Source of the DNA: a virus
Strand: one strand, 5' to 3'
Virus record (IMG/VR): IMGVR_UViG_3300017917_002068
Span: 1 to 64,000 of that record
Length of the DNA stretch: 64,000 bases
Positions within the stretch are counted from its first letter, which is position 1; each line of letters begins with the position of its first letter. Shown piece by piece: positions 21,947 through 32,900 of the stretch. The translations under genes were made by a program, and so were the position numbers. The notes below the pieces were generated by a model. That model did no database searches. It saw only the letters and a list, made by a program, of their open reading frames with translations, and was not told the origin of the DNA.

Positions 21947-22641
21947 TGCTAAATGTTATTTGTTTAAAACACGGTACCAAATACGGTCCCGATTATGTTA
22001 ATAAACTGTACAACATGATTGAGAGGAATCTTACGGTTCCTCATCGATTCGTTTGTTTTACGGACGACGAAACAAATTTAAATCCGCAAATTTTAATTAA
22101 AAAACTACCTAACATCTCTATTCAAGGTTGGTGGTGGAAACCCTATATCTTTAAACAAGGCCACTTTGATATCGGAGATGTTAATTTATTTTTCGATCTA
22201 GATATGATTATTGTAAAAAATATAAATCATTTTTTAGATTTTGAGCCTAATAGTTTTGTAGGTCTTCGAGATGTGGGTAGAGTTTTTAGACCAGGTTATA
22301 AAAAATTAGGTAGTGCTGTTATGCGCTGGCCAGCGGAACAATTTTCATATATCTGGAACGATCTAGAAAAAGATTTAAATCAGACCAGGAGGTTCCAGGG
22401 AGACCAAGATTGGATCTGGCACATAGCAAAAGATCATATAAAATTTTTTCCTAACGATTGGATTAGAAGTTATAAGTGGGAAATTAGATCCAGAGATGAA
22501 TTATCTGGTTTTGGGCCTAGATCTGTTTTTAGATCGGTTAGAAATCCGGTGATTCCTAGAGATACCGCAGTATTAGCATTCCACGGACACCCGCATGTTC
22601 ATACTGTTCAGGATCCTGTGATTTTGGAAAACTGGAGATAA
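21946..22641 (+). CDS. GT-A-type glycosyltransferase
   Basis: 231 aa. NVICLKHGTKYGPDYVNKLYNMI, RFVCFTDDE, WWKPYIF and FFDLDMIIVKN (a DXD-like DLD motif near 84-86) are the expected blocks of GT8/GT32-like retaining transferases. It overlaps the convergent minus-strand gene by 34 nt. It may modify a virion or host glycan; donor and acceptor unknown. Confidence 0.75.
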   Translation: MLNVICLKHGTKYGPDYVNKLYNMIERNLTVPHRFVCFTDDETNLNPQILIKKLPNISIQGWWWKPYIFKQGHFDIGDVNLFFDLDMIIVKNINHFLDFEPNSFVGLRDVGRVFRPGYKKLGSAVMRWPAEQFSYIWNDLEKDLNQTRRFQGDQDWIWHIAKDHIKFFPNDWIRSYKWEIRSRDELSGFGPRSVFRSVRNPVIPRDTAVLAFHGHPHVHTVQDPVILENWR

Positions 22642-23450
22642 TTCAGTAGATATTCTTGAGGCACCCCATTAGATATCTCATCTAATGTCCATTCAGTCCA
22701 TGCTAGATCATTTAACCACTGTTCTCTGTCAGGTCTTAACGGATTTTCAATTCTAGACAAATCTAAATTAGCCACTGGTGCTGCAAGGCTTTTAGGACCT
22801 ACAAATGCAGGAATACCATGTAAAATAGATTCTATTCCGGGATTAGAGCTATAATTAATCACAGCCCACGCATTTTGAAATTCGTCTAAAATATTTTTTT
22901 CCGTACTTCTCTGAACATTTTTTTCAGAAAAATTAAAAGAGTACGGACATCTTGGGTGCATTCTTATTTTTATCGGTCTATCTGAATATTTTCTTATTTC
23001 ATTAACTATTGAATGCGTCCAATCTTTCAATGAAGGATTGGATTCCCATTGAAGGCTTCGATCGTGTTGATTACAAATTAATAAATGATTACCGGAATTC
23101 TTCCACGGAGCAAGACTCATTCCTAACAATTTTCTACGTTCATCATTTTTATCTTGGGAAAAATATGAGCCTGAGTTTATTCCATTGATTCCAATCTTCC
23201 ATGTTACTTCTCTTTTGATAGCACCAATTTCTAAAACTATTACAGGCTTTTTATTATTTCTATAAAGATTCCAAACAGATTTATTTCCGACCATTCTTCC
23301 TGCCCAAAGAACGCTCCATATCACAGCAATGTCTCCGAGACCCGAATGTTCATGCACCGAGTGTCCATGTTTTTTTAAACCTCGTCCAAATGCTTCAAAG
23401 ACTGCTGCGCTATTCAACGCACCAAATTTATTATAGAAATCAAAAATCAT
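22608..23450 (-). CDS. Capsule-polysaccharide-type glycosyltransferase-like protein
   Basis: 280 aa from a start at 23450 (MIFDFYNKFGALNSAAVFEAF); a longer frame to 23537 would run through the uvdE promoter. The segment INYSSNPGIESILHGIPAFVG near the C-terminus matches the nucleotide-sugar-binding region of KpsS/KpsC and other GT-B-like capsule proteins (SSNPG-E-L-G-P). Convergent with the GT-A gene. It may alter host surface glycans or build a virion sugar. Confidence 0.65.
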   Translation of the reverse strand: MIFDFYNKFGALNSAAVFEAFGRGLKKHGHSVHEHSGLGDIAVIWSVLWAGRMVGNKSVWNLYRNNKKPVIVLEIGAIKREVTWKIGINGINSGSYFSQDKNDERRKLLGMSLAPWKNSGNHLLICNQHDRSLQWESNPSLKDWTHSIVNEIRKYSDRPIKIRMHPRCPYSFNFSEKNVQRSTEKNILDEFQNAWAVINYSSNPGIESILHGIPAFVGPKSLAAPVANLDLSRIENPLRPDREQWLNDLAWTEWTLDEISNGVPQEYLLNYLQFSKITGS

Positions 23451-23460
23451 ACAGTATATA

Positions 23461-23489
23461 TTGACTTTTTCTATAAGAGGTAGTATAAT
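23461..23489 (+). promoter_or_regulatory. Sigma70-like promoter of uvdE, near-leaderless
   Basis: TTGACT (23461-23466), 17-nt spacer, TATAAT (23484-23489). The predicted +1 is at about 23496, the ATG itself. Confidence 0.88.
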
Positions 23490-23495
23490 AAGACT

Positions 23496-24518
23496 ATGAC
23501 TAAACGTATCGGCTTCGCTTGCAAATGGATCGACCATCCCGGTCAGGTAGATGGTATCAAACCCAAAGACGACTGTAAAAAATATAACACAGGTAGTACC
23601 ACTGTAGCCTGGTTAAATAGACAGAGCAAGGATGTGGCAACGGAAAAGCTCTGGTCATTAATGGAACAGAATATCGAATCGTGCCGCCTGCTTGTTAATC
23701 GAGTGGGAGAATTGGATGAAAATCTTAGAATGGTACGACTTAGCAGTGATATCCTTCCTGTCTATACTGAGCCAACTTGGGGCTGGTTTTGGCGGACTGC
23801 CGATGTGCGATCAGCTTGCGAAAAAGGATTTCAGCAAATCGGAATGGCGGCTCGTAAGAATAATGTTCGGCTTAGCTTTCATCCTGGTCAGTTTTGTGTG
23901 TTGGCTAGCGATAATCCAGATATTGTCAATCGATCGATAGAAGAATTTGAATATCATGTAGATATGGCTCGATGGATGGGATACGGGCAGTCTTTTCAAG
24001 ATTTCAAGATCAACGTCCATATCGCAGGCAGATTGGGCCCAGATGGCATACGTGCAGCATTATCTCGAATGACGCCCGAAGCAAGAAATACCCTTACAAT
24101 TGAAAACGACGAAATGACTTGGGGTATCGAGCATAGCCTCGAATTAGTCAAAGACTGTGCCCTGGTCTTAGACATTCATCATCACTGGGTAAAAACTGGA
24201 GAATATATTGAAGCTACTGACGACCGTGTTAAAAGGATTATTGATAGCTGGCGTGGTATTAGGCCTGTCATACATTATAGTGTTTCACGGGAAGAGCATC
24301 TTACTGACCATCCCACAGACACCCTTCCCTCCCTTGATACGTTAATGGAGAGCGGCCATAAAAAAGCAAAACTCAGGGCGCATTCAAACTTCTACTGGAA
24401 TACAGCAGCGAATGAATGGGCACTGAGTTTTAGGGATCAGTTCGATATCATGTGCGAGAGCAAGGCTAAGAATCTAGCATCGTTCGCACTGTACGAACAG
24501 GCTAAGCAGATTACTTAG
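23496..24518 (+). CDS. uvdE: UV-damage endonuclease UvdE
   Basis: 340 aa. TIM-barrel AP-endonuclease-like nuclease with the family metal-site motifs: LSFHPGQFCVL, INVHIAG, TIENDE and LDIHHHW. It nicks DNA 5' of UV photoproducts and starts an alternative excision repair. T4-like phages of sunlit waters often carry it in place of T4 DenV. Expressed from a consensus promoter as a leaderless message. Its end overlaps the minus-strand EF-hand gene by 8 nt. Confidence 0.92.
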   Translation: MTKRIGFACKWIDHPGQVDGIKPKDDCKKYNTGSTTVAWLNRQSKDVATEKLWSLMEQNIESCRLLVNRVGELDENLRMVRLSSDILPVYTEPTWGWFWRTADVRSACEKGFQQIGMAARKNNVRLSFHPGQFCVLASDNPDIVNRSIEEFEYHVDMARWMGYGQSFQDFKINVHIAGRLGPDGIRAALSRMTPEARNTLTIENDEMTWGIEHSLELVKDCALVLDIHHHWVKTGEYIEATDDRVKRIIDSWRGIRPVIHYSVSREEHLTDHPTDTLPSLDTLMESGHKKAKLRAHSNFYWNTAANEWALSFRDQFDIMCESKAKNLASFALYEQAKQIT

Positions 24519-24819
24519 CTTTTGGTTTGCGACCGCGACCTGTTGTTTTTTTAGCAACAGTATCTTTGGCCTTAGTAGCTGCTTTTTTGGCACCTGCTTT
24601 GGCCTTGGTAGCAACAACCTTTACATCTTCAGCATCGAGCTTGCCATCTTTATTAACATCGGCAGTGGCTTTAACACCTTCTACCGCATTTTGGACAGCA
24701 GCTTTAGCATCGTCTGCATCTACTTTGCCGTCTTTATTGATATCGAGACTTTTAGAACTTCTATTAAAATAAACTAAAGCTCCAATCACAACAACGGCAG
24801 CAATGATTAAAATTTCCAT
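24511..24819 (-). CDS. Membrane-anchored EF-hand/dockerin-like protein with Lys-rich tail
   Basis: 102 aa. N-terminal hydrophobic anchor (about 2-18), two canonical calcium loops (DINKDGKVDADD at 26-37 and DVNKDGKLDAED), then a Lys/Ala-rich tail resembling histone H1 C-termini. AGGAGG precedes the ATG. The combination of a membrane anchor, paired Ca loops and a polycationic tail has no assigned phage function that I know. Confidence 0.75.
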   Translation of the reverse strand: MEILIIAAVVVIGALVYFNRSSKSLDINKDGKVDADDAKAAVQNAVEGVKATADVNKDGKLDAEDVKVVATKAKAGAKKAATKAKDTVAKKTTGRGRKPKAK

Positions 24820-24847
24820 GGATAATATCCTCCTGTGATTTATTTAC

Positions 24848-24855
24848 AATAAATA
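24848..24855 (+). promoter_or_regulatory. Late promoter candidate for iscU
   Basis: AATAAATA, 42 nt before the iscU ATG. A minus-strand TAAATAAA-type element for the EF-hand gene lies just before it. Confidence 0.5.
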
Positions 24856-24896
24856 TCGATATATGTTAAAATTTCTGGAATATTACGGAGAATAAA

Positions 24897-25295
24897 ATGG
24901 CCTATAGCGATAAAGTTATCGACCACTATGAAAACCCAAGAAATGTAGGATCATTTGCCAAAGACGACCCTGAAGTAGGCACTGGTATGGTAGGGGCTCC
25001 CGCCTGCGGTGATGTTATGAAATTACAAATCAAAGTAAATGAGGATGGTATTATCACTGATGCGAAGTTTAAGACATACGGTTGTGGTAGTGCTATTGCT
25101 AGTTCTAGCCTCGCTACAGAGTGGCTCAAGGGGCGCACACTGGATCAGGCAACCGCGATCAAAAACTCAGATATCGCTGAGGAACTTGCGCTACCGCCCG
25201 TTAAGATACACTGTTCAATATTGGCAGAGGACGCTATCAAGGCTGCTATAAAAGATTACAAAGCTAAACAGGAAGAAGTCGTTAAAGCAGCATAG
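24897..25295 (+). CDS. iscU: IscU-type iron-sulfur cluster scaffold
   Basis: 132 aa. The three cluster cysteines are present (C37 in GAPACGD with the partner Asp D39, C63 in YGCGSA, C106 in KIHCSIL), as is the LPPVK site (99-103) that the HscA chaperone grips in bacterial IscU. So it should plug into the host ISC machinery. No IscS, HscA or HscB is seen nearby. CGGAG precedes the ATG. Two A-type carriers and a ferredoxin elsewhere in the window make a partial Fe-S assembly set. Confidence 0.95.
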   Translation: MAYSDKVIDHYENPRNVGSFAKDDPEVGTGMVGAPACGDVMKLQIKVNEDGIITDAKFKTYGCGSAIASSSLATEWLKGRTLDQATAIKNSDIAEELALPPVKIHCSILAEDAIKAAIKDYKAKQEEVVKAA

Positions 25296-25339
25296 TTTGA
25301 CGTATGCTGTCTAGCATATGATTTTCATAGTCGATCCTG

Positions 25340-25345
25340 TATAAT
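25340..25345 (+). promoter_or_regulatory. Possible -10 before the 25383 gene
   Basis: TATAAT with a poor -35. It follows a GTATGCT/AGCATAT hairpin that may be a weak terminator for iscU. Confidence 0.35.
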
Positions 25346-25382
25346 TATTATTGCAACATGATAAATTATATAGGAGATTAAG

Positions 25383-25577
25383 ATGAAAAGTTTAGTTTTA
25401 TTATTACCGTTGATTATGTTAAACACACCTGCTCTAGCAGACAAGGAAGTAAAGACGGAAACAAAAAAAGTAGAGGTTAAAAAAGAAAATCCTCATAAAA
25501 ACTTACATTTGTATTTTTTAGATAGAAGACCTTATACAGCACCAAAAAATGATAACACTAACAGAACTAGCAGCTAA
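25383..25577 (+). CDS. Small exported protein (64 aa)
   Basis: Typical signal peptide MKSLVLLLPLIMLNTPALA followed by a lysine- and glutamate-rich mature part of about 45 residues. TAGGAG precedes the ATG. It overlaps the A-type carrier gene by 29 nt. Probably periplasmic; function unknown. Confidence 0.65.
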   Translation: MKSLVLLLPLIMLNTPALADKEVKTETKKVEVKKENPHKNLHLYFLDRRPYTAPKNDNTNRTSS

Positions 25578-25869
25578 GAAAGTAAAAAGTCATCTAGAGC
25601 ATAGAGGCAAGGGCTATGGAATTAAAATTGCTGTGAAGACCACAGGGTGTTCTGGCCTTTCTTATGTTTTAGAATACGTAGATGATCCAATAAATGAATC
25701 TGTAAGTTTTGTTGATAAAGGAATACATATTTTTGTGGATCCACGAGCACTACCGTATGTGAATGGTATGACTATGGATTGGATGAAAAAAGGATTAAAC
25801 GAAGGATTTGATTTTATTAATCCTAACGAAAAGGATCGCTGCGGGTGTGGCGAATCTTTTAGAGTGTGA
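25549..25869 (+). CDS. iscA: A-type Fe-S carrier, IscA-like
   Basis: 106 aa. The three ligand cysteines are C34 (TTGCSGLSY) and C98/C100 (DRCGCGESF), matching IscA/SufA/ErpA. It carries Fe or a 2Fe-2S/4Fe-4S cluster from the scaffold to client proteins. It lies 254 nt downstream of iscU, with only the exported peptide gene between them. Full family length. Confidence 0.92.
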   Translation: MITLTELAAKKVKSHLEHRGKGYGIKIAVKTTGCSGLSYVLEYVDDPINESVSFVDKGIHIFVDPRALPYVNGMTMDWMKKGLNEGFDFINPNEKDRCGCGESFRV

Positions 25870-25975
25870 GACACCTACCTTAGGACGTTATCGTTACTTT
25901 AGGTGTGCCCGGCTGCTGGGCAGAGCGTTATGGGAGTCGTGCCCCGGAATGGCGCTCTAAGTGAGCATTTTCTTT
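25870..25975 (+). ncRNA. Structured leader RNA before the GATase-like gene
   Basis: Three GC-rich helices stand out: ACACCTA/TAGGTGT (ends near 25870 and 25905), GCCCGGC-TGCT-GGGC (about 25908-25922) and AGAGCG/CGCTCT (about 25922 with 25955). There is no T-tract, so it is not a plain terminator, and it leads straight to the next start codon. It may be a cis-regulatory element; no riboswitch class recognised. Confidence 0.45.
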
Positions 25976-25981
25976 AAGTCA

Positions 25982-26620
25982 ATGCCAACTATAGCAATAT
26001 TTTTGCATCATCCGTTATGTGCTGTCGATTCTGTAAATGGTATTATCGAAGCATTATCACCGAATTACAAATTTAAAATATTCACTAAACACGATGTAGA
26101 AGATACATATTTTGACGATGTAGATATCGTGTGTTTTCCAGGAGGTCTAGGTGATAGTGACAGATTTGATGTTATTCTTGACAGGCATGTTGATACCATA
26201 CGTGCTTGGATTAAGGCAGGGGGACGGTATCTTGGTATTTGTCTTGGTGCTTATTGGGCTGATCAATATTACTTCGATATTCTCGAACCAGGTACCAGAG
26301 TCCAACAATATATCAAACGACCAGGTACTGATACACACAGGCCCCACGCCAAAGGGCAGCTGGTAAATTGGCAGGGGCAGCTAGAAAGGATGTACTTCTA
26401 TGACGGCGCTTGTATTATTGGCGATAATATGGATGTTGTGGCTACCTATAGCAACGGTGACCCTATGGCTGTTATACAAGGGAAAATTGGGCTGATCGGT
26501 TGTCATCCTGAAAGTCAAAAAGTTTGGTACGAATATCATTCTTGGATGCCCAGGCATTGGCATCACGGCAAACATCATAAACTGCTACTAGAATTCGTGA
26601 ATCAATTAATGACACGCTAA
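25982..26620 (+). CDS. Class-I glutamine-amidotransferase-like protein (BPL_N type)
   Basis: 212 aa from ATG 25982; GTG 25961 is an alternative and neither has a clear ribosome site. PGGLGDSD, YLGICLGAYWA (nucleophilic Cys) and GCHPES form the Cys-His-Glu site of the amidotransferase fold, closest to the N-terminal domain of eukaryotic biotin-protein ligase (BPL_N). Substrate unknown. Its stop overlaps the convergent zinc-finger gene by 4 nt. A structured RNA precedes it. Confidence 0.72.
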   Translation: MPTIAIFLHHPLCAVDSVNGIIEALSPNYKFKIFTKHDVEDTYFDDVDIVCFPGGLGDSDRFDVILDRHVDTIRAWIKAGGRYLGICLGAYWADQYYFDILEPGTRVQQYIKRPGTDTHRPHAKGQLVNWQGQLERMYFYDGACIIGDNMDVVATYSNGDPMAVIQGKIGLIGCHPESQKVWYEYHSWMPRHWHHGKHHKLLLEFVNQLMTR

Positions 26621-26904
26621 TATTTGCCTACAGGTAGTGTAGAACTAGCTGGCATGTCCCATATCGTTTTCTTATCAATTCCTCTCTTTTGAGCGAATCT
26701 TTTTGAATCACATTCTGAGCAACAATGGAAATAATTGTTGCTGAGCCTTCGATGATCCATGTGTTTTAGATCTCTTTCAAAAATACTTCCGCAGTTGTCG
26801 CAGCGAAACGTAGCCACGGTCTTTTCCCGCCGATAGCGATGCTCCTTACCTAATTTACTGGTACGAATGTATTCTTGTATTTTTGTTTCACGTTTAAGGA
26901 ACAT
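26617..26904 (-). CDS. Zinc-finger protein (95 aa)
   Basis: Two CXXC pairs (FRCDNCGSIF and HCCSECDSKRF) form a zinc ribbon, surrounded by Arg/Lys-rich segments. Similar small zinc proteins occur in T4-like cyanophages, often near structural or HNH-like genes. Probably nucleic-acid binding. Confidence 0.72.
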   Translation of the reverse strand: MFLKRETKIQEYIRTSKLGKEHRYRREKTVATFRCDNCGSIFERDLKHMDHRRLSNNYFHCCSECDSKRFAQKRGIDKKTIWDMPASSTLPVGKY

Positions 26905-26937
26905 AACATTATTTACATTCGGCTTGTAGAATTTTGG

Positions 26938-26945
26938 GCTAAATA
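26938..26945 (+). promoter_or_regulatory. Late promoter candidate for the giant virion protein
   Basis: GCTAAATA, 32 nt upstream of the ATG at 26977; a variant of the NATAAATA element. Confidence 0.5.
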
Positions 26946-26976
26946 TTTGATAATAAGTTTTTATCGGAGCTTCTAA

Positions 26977-29900
26977 ATGCCAAGAAAAGAGATTAATATC
27001 GGTATCGAAGGAAACGACGGTACCGGTGACAGTATTCGCGATTCGTTTTCAAAAGTCAATGACAATTTTAGAGAACTTTACAGTTCGTTGGGTCTAGGCG
27101 AAGCCTTATCCTTTGTAGGTTTATCTGACACTCCAAACGTAATTAACGAATCCGATGATAACAAAGTTTTAGCCGTAGATGGTATTAACGAAACCATAGT
27201 TTTTAAAGAAATCATCGGTAGTAGTACTATTGTTATCGATCATGTTACTATCGACGGAAATCCAAAGATTAGAATTAACTCTTTAGCATCGGCTCTAGTA
27301 AATGACGCTACTCCGACGCTGTCTAGGTACTTAGACGCCGCTGGCAAAAAAATACAAAACTTAGAAGATCCGGAACTTGCGCAAGATGCTGTAACAAAAA
27401 TATATGCCGATACAAAGTTAAGTATTTTCGGTGTCGATGCTATAGATCCGGAAAATAATCAACAAAATACTGCATGGGGTACCATGCAGGGTCCGCTAAT
27501 CCTTTCAAGAGATCCCGTTGATAATGACGATATTCTATATCAAGGTAAAATTGCCGCTACTAAATCTTATGTTGATAGCAAGAGCTATTCTGCTGCGTTC
27601 TCATTATACGTAGCTACCAACGGTGATGATGAAAGACTTAACATTCCAGCTACCCAAAGAGGAAGATCTCCAGCTGCTGCTTACAAAACTATTCAAAAAG
27701 CTTTAGAGGTTGCTGAAGAATTAATCAATGCTGCTCCTCTAGAGTTAGGTCCATATCAAAAAACATTAACTTTCAATAACGGCACACAAGATTGTACATT
27801 AACTAATATTGTAGAATCTCCGCTTTCTGGTCGAGGAGCCAAAGCCGTAGCAAGGTTAGGTCTAGAATCTTTAGAGATTGTCAATACAGGTACTGGATAT
27901 ATTCAAGGACAAGAATTAACACTGGTGGGTGGTACATTTACAACTCCTGCTAGGATCGAAGTTACGACCACTAACTTTGCGGGTTCAATATTACAATTTA
28001 ATATTATCGATCCAGGAAGTTATAGCGTGTTGCCAGATCCGATCACAAATATCGGACTCAGCGGTGGTGCGAATAGTGGGGCTAGTATATCCGGATTATT
28101 TAAAGTTGTATCAGTCACAGTTACAGACGAAGGCGGTGCTAAATCAGTAAGCATCTCTGGAGCAACAAAAACTAATCCGGTTGTTATCACAACATCCGCA
28201 GATCACAATTACGATTCAGGAGATTATATAGAAATTTCCGATGTTGCTGGAATGACACAGCTTAATGGCAATGAATACTATATCAGAGTATTAACTAACA
28301 ACACCTTCGAAATATTCTTTAACGCAGACCTTACTAATTCTGTAAATGGTACTGCATACGGCACTTATACCAGCGGTGGTACTGTGGTAGAAGGTAGAGA
28401 CTTTGGATCTGCTTCAGTTATCTTCATAGGAGGCGGCGGCTCGGGAGCTGAAGCTAGAACCACAGAAGTCGGTGGAAAGATTAGAGAAATCACTGTAGTC
28501 AATGGCGGATCTGGTTATACTGCATTCCCAACTCTAGAAATTTACCTACCGAGGTTGTTAATCAATACCGATAACAAAGGTACAGATTTCTTCGATGATC
28601 TTAGAGAAGGTATGTTAATCAAGGGTCTAGATTCGGGGGCTATCTGTAGAATTGTCAGTCACGACGGAACACGAATCGGTGACGATGAAGTTTTTGATGT
28701 AGAGCTCTTAACTGGTGTATTTGACTTTGGCGAAACTCTGCAATACGGTGAGCCAGCCATCGAAAGACAAATTACTGTATTTGTTGAATCAGGATTCTAT
28801 TATGAAAACTATCCTTTACGTCTAGCGAGAAATATTTCTCTTAGAGGTCAAGATTTTAGAAGAACTATTGTAAGACCTAAACCCGGTGTTAGTGAATCTC
28901 CTTGGGCGAGATTGTTTTTCAGAAGAGATCCGGTTATTGACGGTATTAGAGTTTCTACTGTCGAATATGGTTATCACTACTTAACTGATCCTCTCGATTT
29001 TTCAAGCACTCCAAAAAACAACGACGAGATGGACGTATTCTTATGTAACGATGCTACTCGAGTATATGATATGTCCTGCCAGGGCCATGGCGGATTTAAT
29101 ATGGTTCTTGATCCTGAAGGTCAGATTCTTTCTAAATCGCCTTACTATCAAGTCGGATCAAGTTTTTCTAAGAGTATAAATCAAAAGACTTTCGCTGGGG
29201 GACAATTCATCGATGGTTTCTCTGGAAATCTACAAGGAGTACTACTCAGCGGTGTTAATGAAAGTGACGAACAGGTTATTATCGGCGGTCTTTTAAGAGA
29301 ACCACAGTTACCAACTTCGTTTATCATCGATGGCGAAATCTTTAGAATCAGCTTGGTTAATAAACTAGAAACTGAATATTTCAGTGCCAAGTTATTATTA
29401 GAAGCCAATCGAAGATTCCTGCAAGAAGAAGTAGTAGCTTATGTAAATGCAGAATTTCCAGACCTAGATTACGATCAAGCAAAGTGTTTTAGAGATGTAG
29501 GCTTAATCGTTGATTCTGTCGTTGAAGACGTTCTGTATGGCGGATACGCCAACAGTGCCCAGGCAGGAAGATTATATTTTGCCAATGGTGCTACGGTTAT
29601 TGGTGGTCAAGTTACTCAGACCATTGAGGCTATTGACGAAGCAAAAAGGCTCGCGGTGGCTGTTCTAGTTCAAAACGTACAAACTCCAAGAAATACAAAT
29701 GGTGTTAGTCAAGTTACCATTAACAGTATCACCGACGGAGGTGCTGCTGAATCTGTCGTCGAAACTTGTTTCGACATCATTGCCAACATCGTAGAAAAAG
29801 GCGAAGATATCTATGCTGCCAAAGATCTATTACAACAGAATAAAGAATACATCCAAGAAGAAGTAATACAGTATATCAACGAAACTTATGTATTTGATTA

Positions 29901-32900
29901 CGACGAAACGAAATGTCGAAGAGATCTAGCATACATTTTTGATGCTATCAGATATGATCTCATGTTTAATTCAAACTTCTTGTCTATACAATCAGCATTA
30001 GCTTATTATAGAAAATCCGGATTAGTAGCGATAACTGGAATTGAAAAGACTGCTATTATAGCAGCCATGGGAGAATTAAAAACTCTAGTTCAGGCAGAAC
30101 TGGTTTCTAATGCTACAGCTAGGACCAGAGCAGGAGCATTAATAGATATTATTGTTAATATTATTACTAACGGTACTGGTGTTACTCCGGCATATTCGTT
30201 ATCTAGTCCTACAAATTACAATACTTCATATCTAGCCGGATACGGTGATGCTAAAGCACAATTAATTGCCAATAAAGAATTTATCAAGGCGGAAATCACT
30301 GCTTGGATCGCAGTGCAGGTAGCAGGAACAATATCTCCATTTACCGCCGACTTCTACTACGATGAAGAAATTTGTGCCAGAGACGTGGGTTATATTGTTG
30401 ATGCTTTAACCTACGATTTGACCTATGGCGGAAATCTTGCCACACAAATCGCTAGTCGGGCATATTTTGCAGGTACAGCATATCAGGGCGGCCCCAATGA
30501 AAAATTACAGACATTGGCTGCATATCTCAGATTAAAAACAATCGTAGGTCAAATCATATTAGAAACATCTGTTACTAAATCTGCAGGTAATGCTCTAACA
30601 CAGAATACAGCTGGTACAGCAGGATCTGCAGGATCTGCAACATTCGCCGAAGCAAGAATACAGGAAATCTACGATACTATTTTAGTAAATGGTAACGAAA
30701 CCGCAGTATTAGGTGCTCCTACTGGTGTCGGTACAGAAGTTTGGGCAGCTACATATCCGGCAGAAATTTTACCAGATACAACTTGGGTTGCTTCTTTAGG
30801 CACAGGTTTAGTAACTGCCGCTGGTCTTTTGACCACAGCCGAGTCTGATATCATCAATGATGTTATAGATTTTATCGATACTAATTATCTCGATACCACA
30901 TTAGTCTATGACTCTGCTACTTGCAAGAGAGACGTCGGTTATATCATCGATGCACTATCGATCGATATATTCGGTGACTTTAACAATTCAGTAAGGGCAG
31001 GTTATTCTTATTATAAGAAAGGTGGAAGATATATTCCGGCTGATCAATTAGCTGAAACTATTGACGCTATTAACTATGCTAAAACTTTGGCTCTTAATAT
31101 CGTTAAGAGCGAACCATTTGCTAACATAAGAACTACAAAAACATTTTCACCGTCTATAGCTATTGACCAAGCATCTAATATATTCACAATTCCTAATCAC
31201 GGTTTCACATCAGGAAGTAGAGTTGTATATTCCAACGGAGGAGATATTGACATTCCGACACAAGGTAATGTTCTACAAGATGGTGGAATTTATTATACCT
31301 TGGTCATCGACGGACAACAATTTAGACTTTTTGATAACTTAGATCTTTTAATATCAGCAGAGCGAACAGAGACCACTGGATTAGAAATTGACATTGTTAG
31401 TACTCCAGGCGCTCTCAGATATATTGGAAATAATCATAGCTTTAGTTTCCATCAGATCACTGATCCTAGCTTAACTACTCCGGAGCTAACTGATGCTGGT
31501 GTTATTTCAAACATTAACACAGGTATTGGTTACATTAATACTATATTATCGGGAGGTGATAGTAGTGCTGTTCCTAGTGTGTATCCTCAGTATGAATGTA
31601 TTTTAGATACCCCATACACCTATACATATCCAAGCAAGGTGGTACTGGGTACTGCTGGTAACAAATCAATGTTAGCTAACGATTACACACAGATCAACGA
31701 CATGGGATATGGTATATTCGCTACTAACAACGGTTTGTCAGAACAGGTATCAACTTTTACCTACTATTGCTATACAGCGTTCTACGCCCTAAACGGTGCT
31801 CAGATTAGATCGTTGAACGGTTCATCAGCACACGGAGTATATGGTCTAAGATCTGAGGGTGCGGATCCTGTAGAAATTCCAGATAGGGTCACATTAAAGT
31901 TTCCTGTAGTTCAAACAGCCAAGGTCTATGAAAATATCGGACTAGATGTTAGAAATCTAGAAGAAGCTTTAGAAATATATGTATATGATTGGCAATACCT
32001 ACCACTTAACGGATCATTAATCGACGTTAATCACACAGGCGATCCGGGAGCTCCATCTAGATTAGGAGTGGAAACATATCAGGTTACTTCTGTTTCTACT
32101 GATAATCTTCCTTCAGGTGTAGCACAGTTAGGACTAGCTGCAACAGGAACACCGGTAGGTTTGAAACTAGATGTTCCTGCTAACAAACAGGTAATCATTA
32201 GATGTAACGACGAAGTAGTTCTTTCTAATAAAGAAAATATTGTTGCTACCAGACCTTCAACAGCTTTGATATGGGATGAAAACAGAAATAACGTTACTCG
32301 TGTTTTAAGTTTCGCTACTTTCTTAGGTCAAGATAATCTAGAAGCAGACGTTGTTACTACTAGCCGAGATGGATTTGATTATGTCTCTATGGTGATTCCT
32401 AGAGCAAACAATCTTTCGATCCAGCCGCCAGGACACGGTGGAGTAGGCGATACTAGAATTGCTATCGATTCTCTAAACTTCGAAGATGCTAATAGATTGC
32501 TATTTCCTACAACAGGACAGATGATCTATGACGGTTCTACTATTGGAACCGGTGGCATGATATTCGGTTGGGGCGATAGCATCTATGAAATAACAAATTA
32601 CGAAGTCATCAATCCTGGAGATCCGGATAACGAGTATGGCCGAGTTACATTTAGAAATGTAACATTGACTCTAGCAGAAAATCCAAGTCAAGGTTTAACA
32701 ACCGCAATTACAGGGATTCCTGGTAACCTTGAACTTTATGCAGGTCTTAGAGCCGGAGCTACTGGTGATGTAACAGTTAATATTTCTACTATGAGAGCTA
32801 CTGGTCACGATTTCTTAGATATCGGAACAGGTTCTTATGCTGACACAAATTACCCAAGTAACATTTATGGTCCGCCAAGGAATTCAGTTAATCAAGAAAA

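Noticed and set aside
23692-24020. ORFs at 23692-23940 (+) and 23811-24020 (-)
   Set aside because: Both lie inside the intact uvdE gene in other frames.
24527-24772. Plus-strand ORF opposite the EF-hand gene
   Set aside because: An Ala/Leu/Ser-rich antisense reading of the Lys-rich tail; the minus-strand gene has AGGAGG and two proper Ca loops.
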